From positions 1 to 6,138 of the forward strand of contig DBUV01000049.1 in assembly GCA_002308095.1 (NCBI GenBank): a stretch of 6,138 nt of DNA, written 5' to 3'. Every line of letters starts with the position of its first letter. Positions within the stretch are counted from its first letter, which is position 1. Position numbers and translations under genes: made by a program. The notes beneath the pieces were generated by a model. That model was not told the DNA's origin. It did not search any database and was given only the letters and a program-made list of their open reading frames with translations. This document shows, piece by piece, positions 1-5,320 of the stretch. This DNA comes from Acidimicrobiia bacterium UBA1281 (GTDB taxonomy: Bacteria > Actinomycetota > Acidimicrobiia > Actinomarinales > Actinomarinaceae).

Positions 1-2976
1 ATTAAAAACAGCGCAGATGCAACAACGTCAGCACTCTTTAAAGTACAAGTTAATGTTAATGGTACGGGATGGGTAGATAAGTCTGATATCACTCTTGGCT
101 CCAATGGACAATATCCACATACACAAATTGTACAAACTGGACAGACTGTTCAATGGAGATACAAAGTTGGAAAAACTATATCAGATCTTCCTACTGAGTG
201 GACTAATGACGACTTAAGAACAATTACATGTTCCTCTGGCGAAGATATCACAGTAACTTTCGATACTACTTGTGATAGTAATGGGTACAAAACTTCAAAA
301 CTTAACATTAATAATTCAAGCTCTGGAATTTTATATTACAAAGCAGAGTACTCAACAGATGGAGGTACAAATTGGACCCTGTCTGCTAATCAAGTTCAAG
401 TCAATCCTGGAGGGGCAACATTCCTTCCAGAGTCTGTTTCTGAAGGTGAGACAATAACTTGGAGATATAAGATTTCACAGACCGGAGCTGATTTCTCAAC
501 GTTAAATTGGACTACAACTTCTACCTCAGATATTGTGAATTGTACTGGTGTAAACATTTCTACACCGTATACCTCTATGGGACAATGTATTAGCGGCTCA
601 AAGACTTCAAAGTTCCACTACGGAACATTATCATCCAGCCCTGCACCAGCGTATTATCATATTCAATACAGAATTGACGGTGGAACCTGGACTGATAAAG
701 TTAATTCATCAAATGGTGTAGTCGTAGGTGGAGTAAATACATATACATCTCAATCTGTAACTTCAGCTTCATCAATTGAATGGAGATATAAGGCTGCTTA
801 CAGTACGTCAGCATTGACAAATGTAAGTTTTACTAACTTACCAGGTGGCGCAATTGAAGTTGATTGTGGAACCTTTATCTCAGTGGTACATCAAATGGGT
901 ACTTGTTCTAATCAGACAGCAACTTCTACACTTACACTAAACAACACTGGCTCTACTCCAATGCTTGTTACAGTGCACTCTGCAATAAATTCCGGAGATT
1001 GGGCCACAGAAGTTTCAACAGTCGAGATAACAGCGGGTAATCAGTTAGTTCTAGAGAAATCAGTAATTAATGGTCAAACTATAAGTTGGAAGTATAAATA
1101 TGCTGGAACAGTTACAAAGCTATCTAGCGCATCTGAAACAGCTTTTAACTCCATTCCAGCGCTTGATTGTGATACAGAAGTAATAAATCAAGTTTCTTTG
1201 AATAATGTACTAAAAGCTTGTGTCGCTGGAAGTAGAATTTCTGAACTAACGGTCACAAACAATTCAAGCGAAACCGTTTATGTAGAAGCTTGGTATGACA
1301 TTGGATCTGGTTGGATAACTAAAGGAACGTCAGCGGTAATTAATGGAACTCCAAAAGTTCTTGAAGCTCCTGGTGCTCCTCATGGCGCAAGTGTAAAATG
1401 GAGATATCGCCTGGGTCTTTCAAGCTCCCTATCAGGTGACTTTACAACACTCACAACTCTCACCGTTGACTGCCCACAAACTTCCACGGTGACACAAACA
1501 CTTGAGGCATGTTCTAATCAGACTAGAGATTCTAAACTATCTATTAATAATACGGGAACTATAACTCAGTATTACAAAGTTGAATACTCAATCAATAATG
1601 GTGGGTATCAATACATGACCACTGCAACCGTTGCCGCAGGCCAACTTGATAACTCGGTTTATAAAAACTTAACTTCTGGACAGTACATTACTTGGAGATA
1701 CGCACCAAGTACAGTCCAAAATGACTTCTCAAATGCCTCATATATATACTTAACAAGAACGGCCACAGTTGATTGTACGTCTGCAAACTTGACAGCTACT
1801 CAAAGTTCCACCTGTACACCAAATGGAACAACGTCTACAAAGAATTCGACCTTTACAATTTCAAATGGTTCAGCAAATAGTGCTCAGGTACAAGTCGAAT
1901 CTACAACAAATAATATTTCCTGGACTTCAATGGGTACGCAGACAATTACCAGTTCTCAGCCATATGTTGTTAACAAAGTCTTGACTACAAATTACATAAT
2001 TTATAGATACAGAATCTTCAATGCAACAACTCCAAATACCTGGCAACAAGTTGTAGTAATGGCACCTGCTGATTGTGCGACTACAATAACTCCTACCACT
2101 GTAAGTGCATACAGCACTAATGAATGTGTAAATGGTAGTCCGACTGCTAAGTTAACAATCATCAATCCTAACTCAACAGCAGTAGTGGTGAGTTATGACA
2201 TATCTATCAACGGTGGTGCCTTCCAGTCTGTAGGGAATACTTCTGTCACAGGCAGTTTTGTTACTAGTGCTTATAGTGTTCCAGCAAATAGTTCATTCCA
2301 ATGGAGGTACAAGACTTCAACAGAAACTGCCTATAAATTTGTCTCCGCAACAGCTGAAAACTGTACTCAAGCAAGTTCATTAAGTGGCTATACAGAAATA
2401 GGTTGTGAAGTGGATAGCAACGGCTCACCGGTGTCTCCAGTAGCAAAATTAGTTGTCATAAACACTGGAGCTCAGAGTGCTTCTATTATGTATGATTACA
2501 AGTTAAATAATGGTCAGTACCAGTCAGGATCAGTAATCTCTGTCAATGCGAACTCTTCTTTAACTGCTGTGGAGATTCCTATAGGATCTACAGATCAAAT
2601 TGTCTTTAGGTATAAGAGTACAAGCGATACTGCCTATCAATTTACACCCGAAAAATCAGGAGTAGATTGTGGAAGTACTCCAGATAACCCCCAAATGATA
2701 TTAACTCTCGATGAATGCTCTGCAAATGTCGCTAAATCAACAATTGAGATTCGTAACTTAAGCAATGAATCTAAAAGCTTCTATGTGGAATACAGAATAG
2801 ATGATGGCCCATGGACCAATTATGATTTAGTAACAATCAATCCTACGAGTGGAACAACTAGATTCTTGAATATTACTCAAAACCAAAAAATTCAATGGAG
2901 AGCTTTAGATAGTAGTTATACACAGTTTGCTATCGCCTCTCCTTACCAGATATCGAATGCAGAAACAGCTATCTGT
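1..2976 (+). repeat. Ten tandem Ig-like protein modules with two Cys and a WRYK-type motif
   Basis: Modules end at Cys codons 229, 541, 865, 1168, 1471, 1774, 2074, 2362, 2668 and 2974, usually preceded by Asp (VDC, LDC, ADC). The repeat is 96-108 residues; the first copy is cut by the window edge. Each complete copy has an earlier Cys about 12-15 residues in (codons 271, 586, 904, 1219, 1510, 1813, 2125, 2404, 2716), followed by a strand such as SxLxINN. Late in each copy stands W-R-Y-K or a variant, with the Trp (or Tyr/Phe) codon at 154, 460, 781, 1087, 1399, 1693, 2002, 2302, 2605 and 2896. Variants are WKYK, WRYR, WRYA, YRYR, FRYK and WRA. The paired Cys probably form one disulfide per module outside the cell (inference). 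Copies have diverged greatly at DNA level, so this is an old duplication rather than a recently expanded array. Copies ending at 2362 and 2668 share an (E/D)TAY(K/Q)F stretch after the motif. Confidence 0.88.
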
Positions 2977-3654
2977 GAAACAACTACTACAACTACACTT
3001 CCACCAGTGAAATATATTTTTGAACCACTTGTCTCAACAAACAGAGTCTGTGATGAGGAAAATGGTGGTGCTGAGTTCGGCGTCACAGTCGACAACTCAA
3101 GATCTAATGTTAGGGCAGAAGTGTTAAAAAAGATTTGGATTAATCAAACATTAATTGCTGAAGAAACTGTAACAGTTGGTCCAGGTCAAACTGTTGACTT
3201 TTCCTCAATTGAGGTTGGAGAGAATAAGATCTTTACCGTTGCACTAGAGGTTACCAATACTGAAAATGGAAAAGTTCAGAAAATGATTAAAAACAAGGAC
3301 GCAGATTGCATAGAAGAAGATGACTTCGGCATCACTGATCCAATAAACCCACTTGATCTTGTAAGAGAAGAAACAGGAATAGATAATATTATTGACGGCT
3401 CTGGAGATGATGAAGAAAAGGAAGATAATGGTGAATCGATAAATTTCCTTCCCGGTGATGATTTTGTAGAGTTTATATACAATGAGGATGCTGAAGATGT
3501 CACTACTGACCCCATAGAGCCAACACCTCCGCCTGCTCCTGGAAGTCCAGAATTTCCTAGAACAGGTCGTAATGTTGGAGGATTAATAATATCTTTCGGC
3601 TTATTACTAGTTGCAGGTGGGGCTTTCCTCTTAAGGAGAGCATATAGGTTCTGA
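1..3654 (+). CDS. Large repeat-containing, sortase-anchored surface protein (5' end missing)
   Basis: The reading frame is open from base 1 to the TGA at 3652-3654, giving 1217 residues; the true start and any signal peptide lie upstream. A GTG at 535 is not the start, because conserved modules continue in frame before it. The visible order is: ten modules of about 100 residues (residues 1-992), a TTTTTLPP linker, a divergent eleventh module (about 1001-1103), an acidic and Pro-rich spacer (1104-1184), then FPRTG (1185-1189), a hydrophobic segment (1192-1211) and an RR..R tail. This is the standard layout of a Gram-positive protein exported by Sec and fixed to the envelope by sortase. The modules are rich in Thr, Ser, Asn, Val and Tyr with alternating hydrophobic residues, so an Ig-like beta-sandwich is likely; I do not recognise a named family. 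A role as adhesin, fibre or coat is inferred from architecture. The next gene encodes a sortase and overlaps this one by one base. Confidence 0.9.
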   Translation: MKNSADATTSALFKVQVNVNGTGWVDKSDITLGSNGQYPHTQIVQTGQTVQWRYKVGKTISDLPTEWTNDDLRTITCSSGEDITVTFDTTCDSNGYKTSKLNINNSSSGILYYKAEYSTDGGTNWTLSANQVQVNPGGATFLPESVSEGETITWRYKISQTGADFSTLNWTTTSTSDIVNCTGVNISTPYTSMGQCISGSKTSKFHYGTLSSSPAPAYYHIQYRIDGGTWTDKVNSSNGVVVGGVNTYTSQSVTSASSIEWRYKAAYSTSALTNVSFTNLPGGAIEVDCGTFISVVHQMGTCSNQTATSTLTLNNTGSTPMLVTVHSAINSGDWATEVSTVEITAGNQLVLEKSVINGQTISWKYKYAGTVTKLSSASETAFNSIPALDCDTEVINQVSLNNVLKACVAGSRISELTVTNNSSETVYVEAWYDIGSGWITKGTSAVINGTPKVLEAPGAPHGASVKWRYRLGLSSSLSGDFTTLTTLTVDCPQTSTVTQTLEACSNQTRDSKLSINNTGTITQYYKVEYSINNGGYQYMTTATVAAGQLDNSVYKNLTSGQYITWRYAPSTVQNDFSNASYIYLTRTATVDCTSANLTATQSSTCTPNGTTSTKNSTFTISNGSANSAQVQVESTTNNISWTSMGTQTITSSQPYVVNKVLTTNYIIYRYRIFNATTPNTWQQVVVMAPADCATTITPTTVSAYSTNECVNGSPTAKLTIINPNSTAVVVSYDISINGGAFQSVGNTSVTGSFVTSAYSVPANSSFQWRYKTSTETAYKFVSATAENCTQASSLSGYTEIGCEVDSNGSPVSPVAKLVVINTGAQSASIMYDYKLNNGQYQSGSVISVNANSSLTAVEIPIGSTDQIVFRYKSTSDTAYQFTPEKSGVDCGSTPDNPQMILTLDECSANVAKSTIEIRNLSNESKSFYVEYRIDDGPWTNYDLVTINPTSGTTRFLNITQNQKIQWRALDSSYTQFAIASPYQISNAETAICETTTTTTLPPVKYIFEPLVSTNRVCDEENGGAEFGVTVDNSRSNVRAEVLKKIWINQTLIAEETVTVGPGQTVDFSSIEVGENKIFTVALEVTNTENGKVQKMIKNKDADCIEEDDFGITDPINPLDLVREETGIDNIIDGSGDDEEKEDNGESINFLPGDDFVEFIYNEDAEDVTTDPIEPTPPPAPGSPEFPRTGRNVGGLIISFGLLLVAGGAFLLRRAYRF
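2977..3309 (+). other. Thr/Pro linker and divergent eleventh module of the surface protein
   Basis: A run of Thr followed by LPP (2980-3006) separates the repeat array from one last domain that ends in ADC (Cys codon 3307). It keeps the early Cys (codon 3049) followed by a beta-strand pattern (EFGVTVDNS) and the late Cys, but has no WRYK motif; the matching place reads KIFTVALEV. It has more Lys and Glu than the other modules. It may be a specialised stem domain next to the wall, or a related beta-sandwich with a different origin. The boundaries are read by eye. Confidence 0.65.
3310..3552 (+). other. Acidic and Pro-rich wall-spanning spacer
   Basis: Residues 1104-1184 contain 27 Asp/Glu against only two basic residues (one Arg, one Lys), with an especially dense patch around the GDDEEKED segment. 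The region ends in a Pro-rich stretch (PTPPPAPGSP) directly before the sorting signal. Pro-rich or low-complexity spacers at this place commonly carry anchored proteins through the cell wall; the strong negative charge is a feature of this one. It is probably disordered. Confidence 0.7.
3553..3651 (+). other. C-terminal cell-wall sorting signal, FPRTG type
   Basis: Residues 1185-1189 are FPRTG, a variant of LPxTG with Phe at the first place. A hydrophobic, Gly-rich segment (about residues 1192-1211) follows, then RRAYRF at the very C-terminus as stop-transfer. Known sortases cleave between Thr and Gly and join the Thr to an envelope amine. Class E sortases of Streptomyces prefer LAxTG, so FPRTG would be a lineage-specific substrate for the sortase encoded just downstream (inference). 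Confidence 0.85.
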
Positions 3655-3656
3655 TG
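3633..3656 (+). promoter_or_regulatory. TGATG stop/start overlap with upstream AAGGAG
   Basis: The stop codon of the surface-protein gene (TGA 3652-3654) shares its last base with the ATG at 3654. The nearest Shine-Dalgarno-like sequence, AAGGAG at 3633-3638, is about 15 bases before the ATG, which is long for efficient independent initiation. Translation of the sortase from this ATG is therefore probably coupled to termination of the upstream gene. The same overlap is used at the next junction. Confidence 0.65.
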
Positions 3657-5318
3657 GAGTATTTCTTTACTTACCTATTCGTGATAGTTATCAATATTTT
3701 CGCAGTTTTAGGTGTGTTGAAAATCAGGAGAAATAAAATGAACAGTGCTGATGTAATCACTGAAGCAACGATTGTTGAGGATACTCCAAGTCCAAAAAGG
3801 AATAGAAGGTCATATAATTTTTTTAATCATCAACAAAGCAGCAATATATTTGTAGAGTTTGAAGACTTAGACCTAGGAAACACAGAACTTATCTATGATG
3901 GTCAACTTTTAGATCTAGCTGTTGAGAAAAAAATTGTCACAAAAAAAGGGAACTGGTATTTATACGGCGACGTAAAGCTTGGATACGGAAAAGATAAAGC
4001 AAAGTTTTATTTGTTGGAAAATACAATACTTGCAGATGAGATTAGTAGCTTAGTTTATAGTTCTATAGACATAAAACTTCAAAATCAAAGAGACGACTTA
4101 CAGAATTTAGAGAATGCCGATTCAATTGAAAAAGGAAAACAAATTTACTCTTCTCATAATTCTCTCCAAAATCAACAATCACTTGGAATAATTAACCAAC
4201 AGTTGGAGATTGAATTATCTGAAATATATGTAAAATCTAATACACTTAAAAAAGTTCTAGAAAATACTTTAGGCACCGAGGTCATGATAAGCATCGATAT
4301 TAGTCAAAGATTCAACCCCTTAATCACTGATCAGGAAAAGTACGCAAGCGATATTGTTTCAATGTTAAAAGAAGTGGATTACCTAATATCAGCAGTAAGC
4401 AATATATCAAAAAATGCTAAATATTTAGATATTAAAGTTACAGAACAGATGCTGAGGGAGAAGCTAAATTTGATGACTTCGAATCTGTTTTCTATTGTAT
4501 TCACTAAAAAGCCAGCACAAATGCATAAAAACTTTGCAAAATTAAGCTTCGACGAACCCGTAAAAAAAAACCGTAATAATGGACAGAGAAGATCTTCTAG
4601 GCAGATAAAGAACATTGACCATAAACAAAAGCCACTTGCACCAATTGGTCTAGCTCTTTTAGTAGTTGGATTATTTATTGTAGGTTATTCAATTAATCAA
4701 ACTTTTTTCTCTACCTCAGTAATTGATGATGAACAACAATTGTTAGAAAAACAGTTTGAAGTTAACAACACAAACTTAAGTGATTTAAGAAACAAAAATT
4801 TAAATGCTGAAAATTCAGTAGAAAACTTAGAACAAATTGATGAGTTTCAAGAATCTTTTCTCTCTATAGCAACTAAAACGCTTACTAATCAGGCCGCCAA
4901 AGCAGAGTTTCTTCCTGACGTAGTTGGCAGACTTATGCTCTTATCTGCAGATGTCAACCACTATGTAGTATTCGGTGCTACCTCTAAAAAATTAGAGTAT
5001 GGACCCGGGTACATAGTAGGGACATCTTTACCTGGCTCTGGTGGAAACTTCGGAATAGCTGGTCATAGAACTACTTATGGAGCTCCTTTTGGAAATCTAG
5101 ATCGAGTAGTGATTGGTGATGATATTTTGTTTCAGACAAACACAAACGAATATAAATACAAAGTTGTAGATGTAAAAATAGTTTCACCTGAAGAAACTTA
5201 TTTACTTGGAAGCTTTGGTGATGACAGAATAACATTATCAACTTGCCACCCAAAATTTTCAGCTAAACAAAGACTGGTCGTAATTGGTAAATTAGAAAAA
5301 GTAAAGGTATTCGGTTGA
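3654..5318 (+). CDS. Membrane-bound class E sortase with a cytoplasmic RecA-C-terminal-like domain
   Basis: This 554-residue protein is at least twice as long as a typical class E sortase. The order is: membrane segment 1 (about residues 4-23) followed by basic KIRRNK; a RecA-C-terminal-like domain (78-137); a largely helical region (138-300); a basic stretch (304-326); membrane segment 2 (about 329-347); a charged helical stalk (about 355-415); and the sortase domain (about 418-549). Catalytic residues are His471 in AGHRTTYGAPF, Cys531 in TLSTCHP and Arg540 in KQRLVV. TLxTC and the Tyr of GHRTTYG are typical of class E. By the positive-inside rule, residues 24-328 lie in the cytoplasm and the sortase domain outside. 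It presumably anchors the FPRTG protein encoded immediately upstream. I chose ATG 3654 because it gives the TGATG overlap and a convincing membrane segment; ATG 3738 is an alternative. The class assignment is firm; the role of the cytoplasmic part is unknown. Confidence 0.92.
   Translation: MEYFFTYLFVIVINIFAVLGVLKIRRNKMNSADVITEATIVEDTPSPKRNRRSYNFFNHQQSSNIFVEFEDLDLGNTELIYDGQLLDLAVEKKIVTKKGNWYLYGDVKLGYGKDKAKFYLLENTILADEISSLVYSSIDIKLQNQRDDLQNLENADSIEKGKQIYSSHNSLQNQQSLGIINQQLEIELSEIYVKSNTLKKVLENTLGTEVMISIDISQRFNPLITDQEKYASDIVSMLKEVDYLISAVSNISKNAKYLDIKVTEQMLREKLNLMTSNLFSIVFTKKPAQMHKNFAKLSFDEPVKKNRNNGQRRSSRQIKNIDHKQKPLAPIGLALLVVGLFIVGYSINQTFFSTSVIDDEQQLLEKQFEVNNTNLSDLRNKNLNAENSVENLEQIDEFQESFLSIATKTLTNQAAKAEFLPDVVGRLMLLSADVNHYVVFGATSKKLEYGPGYIVGTSLPGSGGNFGIAGHRTTYGAPFGNLDRVVIGDDILFQTNTNEYKYKVVDVKIVSPEETYLLGSFGDDRITLSTCHPKFSAKQRLVVIGKLEKVKVFG
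3726..3740 (+). promoter_or_regulatory. Alternative internal start with good ribosome binding site
   Basis: AGGAG at 3726-3730 stands seven bases before an in-frame ATG at 3738 (Met29). Starting here would remove the first membrane segment and give a 526-residue protein with a single membrane span and a cytoplasmic N-terminus. The sortase would still be outside, so both forms are topologically possible. The AGGAGA also simply encodes Arg-Arg after a membrane segment, so it may be coincidence. Confidence 0.4.
3885..4064 (+). other. RecA C-terminal-like domain inside the sortase protein
   Basis: Residues 78-137 follow the C-terminal domain of bacterial RecA almost without gaps: a G-x-L-x-DL-x-V start (residues 83-90), I-x-x-K-x-G-x-WY-x-Y (94-104), a G-x-G turn (110-112), then A-x-x-x-L-x-EN-x-x-A-x-EI (116-130). 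In RecA this small domain helps bind and load double-stranded DNA. The comparison is from memory of RecA sequences, not a search. No ATPase core, Walker A or Walker B motif is present, so this is the isolated end domain and not a RecA gene. It lies on the predicted cytoplasmic side of the membrane, where it could reach DNA. Confidence 0.75.
4065..4637 (+). other. Helical cytoplasmic region of the sortase protein, no family recognised
   Basis: Residues 138-328 are rich in Gln, Asn, Leu, Lys and Glu and look mostly alpha-helical, with possible coiled-coil stretches near 140-155 and 175-205. A short beta-like segment (EVMISIDI, 209-216) and the NPLITDQEKYASDIV stretch break the pattern. A strongly basic segment (KKNRNNGQRRSSRQIK, 304-319) precedes membrane segment 2 and fits the inner membrane face. 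It could mediate oligomerisation or link the DNA-binding-like domain to the membrane; no function can be assigned from sequence alone. Confidence 0.5.
4562..4570 (+). repeat. Run of nine A within the sortase gene
   Basis: Nine consecutive A encode Lys-Lys-Asn just before the basic segment and membrane segment 2. One extra A would give CCG followed at once by TAA TAA; one fewer would reach a TAA about 13 codons later. Either change would leave the RecA-like domain and helical region without the sortase part. The run is a possible site for polymerase slippage or sequencing error. The frame as given is intact. Confidence 0.5.
4905..5300 (+). other. Class E sortase catalytic domain
   Basis: Residues 418-549 hold the sortase beta-barrel: LPDVVGRL at the start, LxxGPGYIVGTSLPGSGGNFGI leading into AGHRTTYGAPF (His471), LDRVVIGDDILF, YKVVDVKIVSPEETYLL, then ITLSTCHPKFSAKQRLVVIG with Cys531 and Arg540. 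The domain is full length and no catalytic residue is missing. The first strand (LMLLSADVNHYVVFG) lacks the usual IPxI-like opening of sortases, a mild divergence. Confidence 0.93.
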
Positions 5319-5320
5319 TG
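5303..5320 (+). promoter_or_regulatory. Second TGATG overlap with weak AAAGG
   Basis: TGA at 5316-5318 ends the sortase gene and its last base starts the ATG of the next gene. AAAGG at 5303-5307 lies ten bases before the ATG and is a weak ribosome binding site. The arrangement matches the previous junction and supports coupled translation of all three genes. Confidence 0.65.

Noticed and set aside
272..457. Small + strand reading frame of 61 codons
   Set aside because: It lies in another frame across a well-supported module of the surface protein and shows no recognisable features.
154..2905. Recurrent TGGAGATA words as DNA sites or a CRISPR-like array
   Set aside because: They fall in frame at the WRY codons of the protein modules, and the DNA between them is diverged; they reflect protein conservation.
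2980..3006. ACAACTACT microrepeat as a phase-variable tract
   Set aside because: It is short and imperfect, and any change in multiples of three would merely lengthen a Thr linker.
3276..3515. Minus-strand reading frame of 79 codons, rich in Ser
   Set aside because: It mirrors the acidic spacer (Asp/Glu codons read as Ser/Ile/Phe on the other strand); no start signal or plausible protein pattern.
535..3654. GTG at 535 as the start of the surface-protein gene
   Set aside because: The frame is open back to base 1 and codes for two more modules with the same Cys and WRYK pattern, so the GTG is an internal Val codon.
3885..4064. A remnant recA gene or assembly chimera
   Set aside because: Only the end domain is present, in frame between a membrane segment and a long helical region, with no ATPase core and no break in composition; a true domain fusion is more likely.
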